Origin: Bryoerythrophyllum caledonicum
Lineage: Eukaryota > Streptophyta > Bryopsida > Pottiales > Pottiaceae
NCBI GenBank assembly: GCA_963971425.1
Contig: OZ020524.1
Span: 11,783,845 to 11,847,844 of the forward strand
Reading direction: 5' to 3'
Length of the DNA: 64,000 bases
Shown: positions 30,165 to 41,372 of the stretch, piece by piece
Numbering within the stretch: the stretch's first letter is position 1
Layout: every line of letters starts with the position of its first letter
Made by a program: the position numbers and the translations under genes
Notes under the pieces: model-generated
The model's input: the letters and a program-made list of their open reading frames with translations, nothing else
Told to the model about the DNA's origin: nothing
Database searches by the model: none

Positions 30165-32321
30165 AGGATCACAAGTATGTTTATTGAAAAATACCTTTTA
30201 AACTATCATTTGTAGGGTTGACATTAAAATATTACAAAAAATGATCTCATTCTACTTCCAAGAGTAGGATCTTCTTATGTAGTACCGGAAGAACATGCCG
30301 CATGGATTGGAAGATTATAGCATTTAAGAGAGGTTCAATGGTTTTTTGTTCCCTAATTTCATAAGGTGCACACTTCAAGTTATTTTGTTGAAATGATATT
30401 CTTACAGTATGCATAGTTGCGAGGATCTCCCTATTTACCCTTGTCGAGCGTTGCATCAAGCCTTAGCCTTGGGTGGTTCATTTTTCTGGCCTTTTAGCTT
30501 TCGGGGCTCTAGAGGCTTTCTTTGGAAAAAAATTGGTCAAATTTGGGGCCTGCGATTTTAATGTATATATGTTTTCTTGAGGTAGAAAATTCAGAAAAGA
30601 TGCAACATCTCAAAACTTTGTACCTATTTATATGGAAGAATGGAAGGTTTCTTGCACGTTGCGAAAAACATTAAGACCTCTTGGTGTGAATTTTTTTTTG
30701 GGTAAAACCGCAGAAAAATAATCGTTGATTAGTTGAATAAAAAGTTCTCTTAAGTAACCTGAAAATTGCCCAAATTGCCTGCCCTCCCACAAAAACTACT
30801 CCGAGTGGCATCAAATATTGGATTTAAAAAAATAATTGTATCCCCACAAAGATTTCAGAAGTGTCATATACAACAAAAGTCTCAAAGAGAAGTGTTGAAA
30901 ATTGACACCACATGAAGATGTCTGGGTTTTATAAAAGTCCGTCTTGGTAAAATTTGGTCCTTTAGGAGATTAGTACAAAAGAAATTTTGTTATCCATTTG
31001 TGGTATTGTAGGGATTTACCGGGCTAATAAGAACATGCGAGCATGTATTTGAGCACCCCCAATCGACCCTTTTTTTTGGCGATTGGGAGCCAAATGGCCA
31101 AAAATATTCCAAAAATAATATTTCCATAAATGTGGAAAAATTATGATTTTATATTGCTAAAATTTCATTGATGGCAATTGCCATTTCACCAATTTACTAC
31201 TAATGAACAACACGGGCTCCATTGTGTCACCAAAAATGATGTAGAAATCTATGTTTATGGAGATGGATCCTTCAAAAACAATATTTACGAAGAAAATTTG
31301 GTTTTGCATGGTTTCGGGAGAAACTTTGTGTCACCAAATGTGTGGTCTCCAACAAATTTGTGTCACCACTCTGGCTAAAACCGCGGGAAAAAAAAAAAAA
31401 AAAAAAAAAACCGTAGCTCCCTAAGTTATGAAAAGGCAATGCTAACAACCGTCCAAGTTGGAGTTCTCATTTTGATGTCATGTGGGGACTATGGAAAGGG
31501 ATATCCTTCAATGCTTAGAGATTTGTATGTACCGTACGAATCACTGAAGTGCCCTCAGACAATACTTGCCATTTGCCAGTTCCGTATTTATTTATGGCAA
31601 AAAATACCCATAACAAACCCATTTGGTAAAAATGAAATAAATGCATCCGTATCTATTCCAGTCAAACAGTTCTGACCTGAAAAAATGATCTGCAACAAAT
31701 GATAACTTTCACTTTTACATAATGGGTCGCTTTCACGCCAAAGGTCAATTACAGGTACTTTTACCTAGGCACTTTTACGGTATTTCAACCATAGCTTGCC
31801 AAATATAATGGTACTTGAAGATTATCAAGAATAAACAACAAGCAGTTGCAACAACCCCTCAGCAGTTTGGTTGTGTGGCTCACATTCATGCATCCATATA
31901 TGCGAGGATGGTTTTTTTTGCCAAAATAAACCTTCGTGGAAAATTTGAGTTGTTACTTGGAGCCGGAGCAAGATGAGCATGTACCGGGATCGGCGCCACC
32001 AGTGTCGATGCAAGTGAAGTGGGGTCATGATGAAATGTATTCATTGGATAAATGATGTTATGCATAATCTATTACACTCGTAGATTCTCCCATGCCTTTT
32101 CAACTCATCAACCTTAAGGGGTTAAATGTCTAAAAAGCCGGATATTGGTTGCAGCATGATGTTTTCAATGTATTTGACATACAAGGCGTAAGTATCGATG
32201 TATACAAAGTTACAAAAGTTTGCATTTTTATTGAGTCCGATTTAGTGCTACGTCATTTCAAACTGAGATCATTATTGGAGCCACTACATTATTGAGAAGT
32301 TGCAAAATGGTGAGAAGAAGA
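30165..32321. other. AT-rich spacer, no gene supported
   Basis: It holds a fragment like the Mutator-like MITE interior (30435-30560), a poly(A) run (31389-31410), and scattered short open frames (e.g. 31178-31378 and 31439-31675) without recognisable domains or splice-linked partners. Confidence 0.4.
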
Positions 32322-32438
32322 ATGTCGGTTCCCGAGGGGGGCTGGCGTGGATAAAGTGTTTGTTCGTTCCACCACTAAGACCATGCTCACCAGACAAGGA
32401 ATTAGTAGTATGGAACTACTTCTCTCTCTCGAGTATAG
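32322..32438 (-). mobile_element. SINE-like copy, minus strand
   Basis: Read on the minus strand it runs ctcgagagagagaagtag, ggtcttagtggtggaacg and acaaacactttatccac, then a small hairpin and attcttcttct. It is the same family as 13306 and 17535. No target duplication could be fixed. Confidence 0.65.
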
Positions 32439-32798
32439 ACACTATGTAACAAGTAGCCAAAACACATAAGTAACCAACCATATCCAAAGAATAAACAGAA
32501 GAAAAGAAAGGAGGGAAGGGGGGAGAGGAGGGGAACATTTGGGGAGGGGGGTGTTCTCAATGTGGGAGGTTTTTTTTTTTTTTTTGAAGTTTAAAGGTAA
32601 GTGCAAAATGGTCATGTATTCTACATGCATGGTGTTGTATTTAAACATGATAAGGCTCAAATGTTGAAACAACATCTAATTGAAAGATGTTGGTTAAAAA
32701 TCTTCAATCCAAAGGTGTAAGTCTTACTAAACTTTCATACATTTTATGTATTTTACTAAGTTAAAATACATGCATGTATATTGGTTTCCAACTAATGT

Positions 32799-33448
32799 TT
32801 AACCCTTCAAGGACAAAGTTTACGACCGTGTCATCAATTTATTTGCTCTACTTCTTTAGTTAAATATAAGGGAAAATTATTTTAATTTATTTGTTGCATA
32901 TGAGAACACATGTCTTGCGTATGTTACAAAAATTGCAAATTTTCTTGTGAAGATTTGTAATTGTTGTGATTTTAAAAGAAAAAAGTCAAGAAAATTCATA
33001 TCATATACAGAGTATGTTTAAAATTTATGAAAATTTCACGAGAGGTGTACATCACAATGCCAAAACTTGAAGTGTAGATGAAACTTCCATGTTCATCTAA
33101 AATTAGTAAATTGGTCAACCATGGTTATATGCCCAAAGCTCAAATTGCAATAACTTATCTAATTTTATGTATATTTCAAATTTTCAAATTGGAATGGAAA
33201 CTAAACATCATAAGCTTTGTTTCATTAGTTACTCAAATTCAAAAAGCATCATTTGAATTACTTGAATTCATACTTAGAGCAAAAGCTTCAAGTTTCTAAA
33301 AGACACTACTGCATTGAAATCCATGTCACACTCAATGAACTTTCCAAAAAAAAGGATGAAAAAAGATCATCCACATCAATTATTATCCTTAAAATGTCAT
33401 CCAATAAGCCACTTTTGGCTCCTATGTCCTTAAGGAGTTGAGGGTTAA
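32799..33448. mobile_element. piggyBac-like element PB-7 (~650 bp, decayed)
   Basis: It starts TTAACCCTTCAAGGACAAAG and ends tgtccttaaggagttgagggttaa. It is AT-rich inside and its ends are diverged. The closing TTAA (33445) also opens the next element. Confidence 0.5.
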
Positions 33449-34520
33449 TCCCTGAAGGACCAAGTGTTCTTGAAAGGAACGATTTTAAGATTTTGGGCAA
33501 GTTCCTAATTTTTATTTTTAAAATCATTTTCTTTTGAAAATTTTGTAGAAGCTAATCCCTAATAAGAGTTTTGCGGAGGTCTTTTATTATTATAATTGGA
33601 TTCATGGTATGAAGTCAATACCCTCCAAAGTCAAAATTGAGAATGATGGGCGCCCCATGCAACCATGTCAACCAATGAAATGCAAGTTTCAAAGAGGGGC
33701 AATAAGTAGGGGCACAAAGGGTTGGAGGAAGGGCGGGGCAACCCAAATCATGGGTGGGAGTAAGATCTAAGAAGATATCCTTCATATAAAGTCTAGAAAT
33801 CCTCAACAAAAAACATAAAAGACTCCATGTGGACTGGGTCGGTCAGCTGGCCACCAGAGTTGCCAAGTGACCACCACAAACCCACCACATAGTTTTTTTT
33901 GTTTTTTGGGTGGTGTGAACAAAGTTTTGAGGACCCTGACTTATAGAGGAAGTAGGTGAGATGATGTGACCAACATTTGATGAACAATCCCCATTTTCAA
34001 AGACTGCCCTCCCAAAAATTGCTTGGATTATTCAATAAATTGTATAAAAATTGAGATTAAACTATTTTTACCCTTTTTTGTGGGTTGAAATTAGTGAAAA
34101 TTTGAATAGCAAGTTTGAACCGTTGGGATTCTATAGTATAAAAATTTGTATGCAACAAAAATTGACACTCCATTTTTGTAGTCATTGTCACGTTTTTGTA
34201 CTCTCACATTCATAACTACTTTCATTATGTTTCACTCCTTGTTTTGACTTAAATTTTGGAAACATATAGCCAACACCATGAGGGTCATAATGGTAGAGGA
34301 TTTGAGTAAATTAGTGTAAATTTCCAGAACATGCTAAGTCAAAGTGGGCTGACCTTGTCGGATAGGAGGGAAAAAAAAATATCCCACTTCAAATGCAATA
34401 ATCTTCATATTCAGGTGGTGGATTGCAACCAAAAAAATATGGCATGTATACATAGAAGTCTACTTAAAATTAAAAAAATTAGTGTTAGTCCACTTAAAAC
34501 CAAAAAAATTAGTCCAAAAT
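33445..34520. mobile_element. piggyBac-like element PB-8, 3'-truncated relative of PB-1
   Basis: It starts TTAATCCCTGAAGGACCAAG, followed by gattttgggcaagttcc and ataagagttttgcggagg blocks that match PB-1 and PB-3. A later segment includes gtggattgcaacc and catagaagtctac. The right end is not found. About 330 bp around 33650-33980 is extra sequence. Confidence 0.55.
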
Positions 34521-34905
34521 TCTACTTCATACTCGGGTACGCATCAAGTTGTTTGTTTTTGGTGGTTGCCCTTTTGCTGTTGATCCAATCTCACCATGCC
34601 CCGAGAACTTGAATAAAACCAAATATCATCCCGTCACCTCTGGCCTCTACCTTTGCGATTCCACTGTTGTTTCTCATGTACTATTGTTTTCTGGAAAACT
34701 TATTTCCCTGCCCATGTTCAAATTTGTCTTCTTTCCCCATGCTTCCTCCAAAAAAGAGTACTGTAGGATGGTCATCCAAAAATAAGTCCCAAAATAAGTC
34801 AATAGGATGGTGTCGTATTTGAACATGATAAGGCCAAAATATTGAAATTATCCGGAATTGAAAGAGATTCCTTGAAGAACCCAAAGGTCTATGTTGTGCT
34901 AGCTT

Positions 34906-35119
34906 TTAACCCGTAAAGGACCAAGACATTCTAGAAGAATCTCTACTCCATTGATTAAAAACTGCCCAAATGAACTTTTTGAAAAGTAAATTGTAGGAAC
35001 TTCTTCTAAACTTATGTGAGATGATGTGGTGAGAATTTTGTAAATTTTTATTGTATAGATTTAAATATAATTGGAGTCAAATTGTCCTACAAATGGATAC
35101 TTGGTCCTTTAAGTGTCAA
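34906..35119. mobile_element. piggyBac-like short element PB-9 (~214 bp)
   Basis: It starts TTAACCCGTAAAGGACCAAG and ends gatacttggtcctttaagtgtcaa. The interior matches PB-4 and PB-5 (gaatctctactccattgatt). The right TTAA has decayed to TCAA. Confidence 0.7.
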
Positions 35120-35770
35120 TACATTTTTTGTATTCTACATAGCAGAATACATGACCGGATATATGGTCCTCATGGGTCATTCAAGGGTTGAGAAATATCT
35201 TTTAAGTGTCTTTTTGCAGTACTAAATAATATTATTAGCTGATATTGAAAATCTCACATTCAATAAAGTGTCATAGCAAAAAAATTTGGAGTTGCCCAAC
35301 GTGCCCGCTCTCCCCATTTGAACTTCAAAACCCTACAACTTTTCCATAAAATGTTGGATTTAGGAAAAATTGAACTCACACAAAGCTTTTAGTAATGTCC
35401 ATCTACTCTAAAAATTTCAAAAAATAATGTTATAAATTGACGCAGGAGGTACCTGTCTGAACCTTCTAGAGTCCCCGAGCGGACTCTTGGAAATTTAGGG
35501 GTTGATCTTAAAAAGTTTGTTAATACAAGTATCAAAGTAAACAAGCCACAAGGTTCTAAAGAGGACATGCTACCCTTAGTGTCTCTTTGAAGATGTTTAA
35601 AATGACTACAACACGCTCCCTTTACAAGAGCATCTGATACACCAACCACTTTATGTATATGAGTAAATTACTCATGTCCACATTTTGATGATCCTGAAAT
35701 AGTAAAATTACAATTCCAAAGCAAGAAGTCATGTTTTTATTACAAATCAATCTACTTCATCACTGTCTTT

Positions 35771-36154
35771 GTGAAATATTTTAATATAAAACTAGGCAAT
35801 CCGTTACTCAAACGGAAGCCGATGCCCGAATGGAGTGTCTATGGGACATGGTATCTCGGAGACAAGGTCTCAAGGGATTGCCCTCGTCCAATCGGTGATG
35901 ACGGTTATCTATACTTGTGTGGGAATATTCATGGACTTTTGGGACAATGTAATGGTAAGTTCATCAACATTGTGCGCTTCGCTTCTGAGGGAATTTTTTC
36001 GGTTAGGCAACTACATTCCAACTCTGTGCGGAAAAGATTCACTGATCTTTTTCTGATCTCGCACCAGTCCCACAAACCACATTCCTTTCTGTCACATATC
36101 ACAACAAATATGCACCTTCACATTAAACTTTACCACTATCCTCATCCCTGCTGA
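35771..36154 (+). other. Unrecognised 127-codon open frame
   Basis: The frame includes GNPLLKRKPMPEWSVYG and PRPIGDDGYLYLCGNIHG. It has a less repetitive composition than its surroundings and a possible donor (gtaagt) near 35955. I do not recognise a family and found no partner exons, so this could be a gene fragment or chance. Confidence 0.25.
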
Positions 36155-36284
36155 AAAAAATATCAAAATGATCATTGGTAAATTAATGCTTAAATTCCAA
36201 GCAGAGAGGGACAAAAATGTAATGGTCATCTGAACTTGCAACTCGAATTGTGACTGCCAGCAACTGACTTTAAATTGATTATTC

Positions 36285-37878
36285 TTAAACCTTTAGTGCC
36301 TATGTCATGTTTCTCCAAAACCAAGATATGTGTTGATTTTTTTCTTTGAACTAACTTTGATGGAAATATAATGCCTACTTTAACTATTCAATCTTATTAA
36401 ATAGAACTCAAACCATGACCTAAACTCTGGGGAAAATTCGCACAACATCCAAGTGTTGATGGAATATATTACAGTGTTTAAAGTTCATGTATATTGGTAA
36501 TGAGAATTGTGGATTTTGGAGGGAACGCTACTTCATCCATCCAAAAATTCTTGCAGGGAATTTTCGTACTGTGAACAAACAAGGTTTCACATGTGCACTA
36601 GGTTGTTAGCTTCACATTGACATATTATTTGTGAAGAAAACATTTATACATGATTATTACTTAATTTTTTTACTTTTGTCTCCTTGATCGTATACAGAAA
36701 AATTCCAAACTCATGAGAATTAAAACAGAAGTTTTGTCTGCAATGAGAGAGATCAACAATCACAAAACAATGAAGAATCTCTTAAAGAAAAAATTCAATC
36801 AAAATTTAAGATCAAAATCATTCTAGATTTTGTTTGAAATTTTAGATCATATGTGTATGAAATACAACATAGTATGCGCCATTGTATTCATTGTATTTCA
36901 ACGTACTCTATGTATTATGTGTTGTATTCCTAGCTTTTCTAGGAGTTCTATAACTCCAAATCAAGATATGATTTTGCAGAGTGTTCATGTAATGTGTGTG
37001 CAAATCTGAACTTCACATTTCACACCTTAACTCCTCATGGATTTCTTGCAAACTGAGTTTTAACACCTCCAAAGTCCTATTTTGGGTCTCGTGGGCACTA
37101 AAGGGTTAACCCTTTGGAGCCCACAAGACCCAAATGTGGTCTCTAGATGTATTAAATCTCAATTTGCATGAAATTTATGAGGAAGTAGGTTGTAAATTTT
37201 GTAGTTCAAATTTGCGTACAAATTATATGAATACTTTGCAAAAATCATATCACAATTTGGAGTGATAGAGCTTATGGAAAAGCTAGGGATATCTCGTAGA
37301 ACACATCATATACAATGAATATCATGCCACATACTATATTGTATTTCATGAACATGCAAAATGATTTTGGTCTTAAATTTTGATTGTCTTTTGGAGACTC
37401 TTTATTTGTTTTGTGATTGTTGATCTCTCCCATTGCTTACACAACTTTTATTTCTAAATCATATAATTTTGAAACACTTTTGTATTCAATCAAGTAGACA
37501 AAAGTAGAAAATCATCAATATTTGTGTATAAATGATTATTTCACATATGATATGTCAATGCGAAACTATCAACCTAGTGCACATCTTAACCTCTTCCATT
37601 CAAAGTACAAATTGCTTGCATGAATGAATTGATTTAGAAAGTAGTATATCCCCCAAAATATACAATTTTCACTTCCAATATAAGGTAACTCTAAACACTA
37701 TAATCTATTCCATCAATTGTGAAGTGTTGTGCAAATTTTCCCCAAAGTTTAGGTCATAATTTGTGTTCAATTTTGTAAGGTTGGATACTAGGAATTCAAT
37801 TTCCATCAAAGTTATTCAAAGAAAAAAATTAGAATGTATGAGTTTTGTAGGAACATGCATTAGGCGCCAAAGGGTGAA
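36285..37878. mobile_element. Long inverted repeat of two piggyBac-like elements (~0.8 kb arms)
   Basis: The left arm 36285-37109 starts TTAAACCTTTAGTGCCTATG. The right arm 37106-37878 ends aggcgccaaagggtgaa. They meet at one TTAA (37106-37109) inside actaaagggttaaccctttgg. The arms match in inverse order from end to end, for example gaaaattcgcacaacat near 36430 and atgttgtgcaaattttc (with a small mismatch) near 37730. A transcript across it would fold into a very long hairpin. Confidence 0.8.
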
Positions 37879-37975
37879 TAAGGTAAACCCCCAAAACTGA
37901 CAAGTTAAGTAATGTGCATGTATGGAAAGAACATATAATGATATATTTATTAATAACTCATATAGTTACTAATCT

Positions 37976-38235
37976 ATCCCAAGAGATTTTCATATTTTTC
38001 CCAATGAATGTGAATTAGTTATGAATTTTCAAAGTGTGTTGCCATGTCCAGCTAGTGGCCGCCAATAGATACTCCCTACAAGCGCCAACCAAAAGTAAGA
38101 GGTCCTCACTGATAGCATCCTCCAGTGGAGCTCAATGGGTGGTAATGGGCTGAAAGAGGGTTGGATATACCCCAATGTTATAAGTGTCCGTTATAGGTTT
38201 TAGATGGTAATAGGGGGTTATTTTAATGTGTGTGG
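37976..38235 (+). repeat. Dispersed repeat, copy A
   Basis: It matches 63346-63580 over about 240 bp (gaattagttatgaattttcaaa, ctcaatgggtggtaatggg, agagggttggat-taccccaat). No ends are recognised. Confidence 0.7.
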
Positions 38236-39540
38236 CACTTATTCTTAAAGCACTCTCGACTTTGGAAAATCTCTAATGTAGTGAGGTCTGAAATCTATTC
38301 CAAGAGGTATTCATCTCTTGTTGATGTTGCCATACTATGATATAGGTGGAGTGGCCCATAACCATTCTTTTGAACCAAATGGGGCCTATAATCACATTGT
38401 ATATCAAAGGAAACTATGCAAAAAGATGAACAATTACGAATGAAGCTTAACAAACAATTTTTCCAATTTGATCTCAAAGGTGACAAATAAATACAAAAAG
38501 TAGAAAGCCCCAAATTCATCATATCCATGAATTATGGTGTAGAGTATGTGGTAGTTGCACTCTAGAGTATGTGGTACTTGTCATGAGTTGGGTTGGCTTT
38601 TGTGCCCCCCTTCTGTCCAAATGCTATGAATTATCACCAAGTAAAAGAGAGAAGGCAAACCATGCATGACCCAGAACCACACCGCGGTTGAGACTTTTGA
38701 GCAAGTTCACCAATGATGAACTGGAGTGAGAGGGAGTAACCAAAAACCGCAGACCTTCATGATCCAATGCTACTACTGAATATTTCTACTTACGACTATC
38801 CAAAATTTAGGTCGATTGATTTGTGTTAGACTTCACCATTTCATGCATACTCTACCAAACCTTTTTGTGTGGCGGTGTAGTTAGGGGTTGTTTTTACCTT
38901 AGAATACCACAAGCCCTTTGCAAATGAGTAGGTGATGTGAGTAGCCACATGTCACATAAAAGTTGTTGATGGTTAAACCCCAAGTCTCACATGACACTAA
39001 TTTCACGATTAAGAAAAGAAACCTCCTCTTCAATTAGGTGTATTCAATCTTTCATCTTGAGGTTAGAGCAAAGATTTCATAACCGAGGAAAGTTTCAGTC
39101 CCAGCACCTATCAAGGTGGACCTTGTGCTGGCCTGCACGTGTGTCATCATCGAAGTGTACACCGTTTGCATGCCATACTATCATTCAAAAACGGAATTCG
39201 TCAATCTCCTAGCAAATCGCGCCATGGCCCGTGAATTTCACAAACTTCCGTACTTACCACAACCAGGAAATCCGGGCACTGCTGGCCCAAACAACACATG
39301 ACTGTAGAAACCCATCATTAGACCCCATCACATAAACGGAAACCCACTACGAAGTTATGGGCGAGCCACTAAATATACAAATCATTATTTTCCCCCACCA
39401 CCCTCCAGATAAGGTAAATAATCCACCTCATGACAGTGCTTTTTCTCACTTCTGATAAAAAAATCCTGTAAAAATAGCACTGCTTTTAATGCAAAAATCT
39501 CTGTTGCACTGCCATTAACTTAACCCACCTTTTATTACTA
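38236..39540. other. Spacer without a supported gene
   Basis: Only short open frames without domains. A ttaggggttgtttttacctt block near 38880 resembles one end of the GGG-N-TTTACA MITE group. The sequence becomes less AT-rich towards the promoter region of the next gene. Confidence 0.4.
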
Positions 39541-39556
39541 CAGTAATGAAACCCGG

Positions 39557-39592
39557 CGTCAGCCCGCGTCAGTCAACGTCAGACGCCGTCAG
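39557..39592. promoter_or_regulatory. Four CGTCAG motifs at exact 10-bp spacing
   Basis: CGTCAG starts at 39557, 39567, 39577 and 39587. CGTCA/TGACG is the core of plant as-1-like bZIP (TGA-factor) sites. The equal spacing places all four on one face of the helix. The array lies at the upstream border of the CpG-rich region preceding the glycine-rich protein gene, so its target gene is inferred. Confidence 0.5.
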
Positions 39593-41372
39593 ACTGCGGC
39601 ACTATCGTTTGTTAAAATCAACGCGGAACCTAGATCGAACCGCCAGATTTCCTCATGAAATGTACGGGAGAGGTAGATATCCAGGCCGGCAAAACGTAGA
39701 TATCGAATCTCCGATTGGTAGATTTGTATTGAGAAGTCGTAGATGAGGGTAAGCGAGCGGATCCGGGATTTCCGACGACAGGAAGGGAACGTTCGTTGGA
39801 CGATACGGCAACGATCGTTGACGAGACGTGATCGCCGGCTGCTGGTCTCGTTGTCTCGCACCTCGCTCTCGGAGACAAGAGCTTGTCGGGAATCATACGA
39901 GATTCATTGACGAGAGCGCTCGAGGTATGAAGCTCCGCCGCGGCTGCGGCTTGGAACAGGTTTAGCAGGCCATCTCCGCGCACCGATTTTGCACGCAGTA
40001 GGCACTGATATTCTCTTTGTCAGTTCAAATAATCTCAAGGTGTAGTGATTGGCGCGAAGAGAGCGAGAAAGGGAGTTCACGGCGGCGATATCTGTTATTT
40101 TTTTATTTTTTCTTCTTGGAGATTACCAATGCATTGTTTGATTGTGTTTTTAATTCAGCCGGCGATGTGTGTGAACCGGTGCGAGGGAGTTTGGCTACTG
40201 GAGTTAGTGGCGGCGAGGTTTTATTTTTAGCAATCGCGGCGCGGTTAGGACTATTCAATTTTGATCGTGAGCAGGTGTGTACGAGTGTAGTGGTTGTGCT
40301 TTGTGTCGTTGATTGAGCCGGTGAAGCAGTGCGAGAGAGTTATTGTTTTACTGAGAGTTAGTGGAGGCGAGGTTCTTCCTCGTTCTTGGAGAGTTGATCA
40401 ATTGCTGTGTGGTGGCGAGTTTTGGTTTTGATCGTGAGCAGGAGGTGCAGTTGTTGTGCGTCGGTTGTGTGTGGGAGTGCGCGCCCAAGTTTCTTGATTG
40501 TTGTTTTCGTTGCAGGCCGCGTGTGTTGTGGTGTTTCATCGGTTGTGGAGCTAGGGGTTTAGGTCAGACGAGAGCGCTTCGTCCGCATGCCGGTCACCGC
40601 CATGAGAGGAACGTTGCGCGCAGTGAGCGCCTGGTGAGCTTCCAGGCACGCATTGCATGGAATAGTTGGTAGTTGAACGGACTGTTTGTGCATTCCAACC
40701 AGGCTCACGTGCCACGTTGTGCTCTCGTCATCGCTCTTTTCATGCCTCGCGCTGCGCACAACTGTCGTGAGAGTTGATCAATTAGTGTGCCGTGAATTGG
40801 CCGACCGGCGTTCTGTGCGTGGCGTTGGGCTCACGCAATTCCAATTGCGCGGCGGGAAAAGCCGTCCAGAGTCGCATTTGGTTGGTGTCCGCCCGGGCCC
40901 ACGCTGGGGTCGCGGGAGGCTCACGACGTCGGTTGTCGCAGCTTCCGTATGCCGATTGACGTCCGTCCCACCTACCTACACACGGCAATGATACGCGAAA
41001 CCAAAAAGAACAAAGCAACGTATCGATGAGTGAAAACCGAATCCGCAAGGAGCGCCCCTAATAATTGGCACACTCCGTCCTTTGTCTGTTTTGTAAGTTG
41101 TATCCCGACAATTGAGCATTGTTCTGTTGCTGTAATCTTAGCAGACCGGATTGCGCTTGCGGAGAGGGTTGCAATGAGCTGGTGAGTATTCGAAATGGCG
41201 GCGCATTGGACAGTGCACGTCTGGGTCTAGGAGAAGGGGGCAATGGAGTATTGGAGCGTCGTCTGTGATCAGTGGTGCTTCGTTAGAGAGGGATAGTATT
41301 GAGAGCGATAACGGATCAGCAGCAATCTCAGCAGGAATGAGGGTTGGTTGACTATGAGGAAGACGGGTCAGA
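39593..41372 (+). promoter_or_regulatory. CpG-rich promoter/leader region of the glycine-rich protein gene
   Basis: A GC- and CpG-rich stretch contrasts with the AT-rich DNA to its left. It contains an imperfect ~170-bp direct duplication (about 40140-40300 and 40312-40460, sharing gcgagggagtttggctactg-type, agttagtgg-ggcgaggtt and gatcgtgagcagg blocks). An upstream ATG at 41354 is out of frame with the main start. No supported coding region was found here; open frames on both strands lack domains. Confidence 0.5.

Noticed and set aside
39630..39983. Minus-strand 117-codon frame in the CpG-rich region
   Set aside because: Low-complexity composition with no domain. It is more likely promoter DNA of the downstream gene.
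1..41000. LTR retrotransposons, expected in a large plant genome
   Set aside because: I looked for long direct repeats and for reverse transcriptase, integrase or gag motifs in the translated frames and saw none. Decayed copies cannot be excluded by eye.
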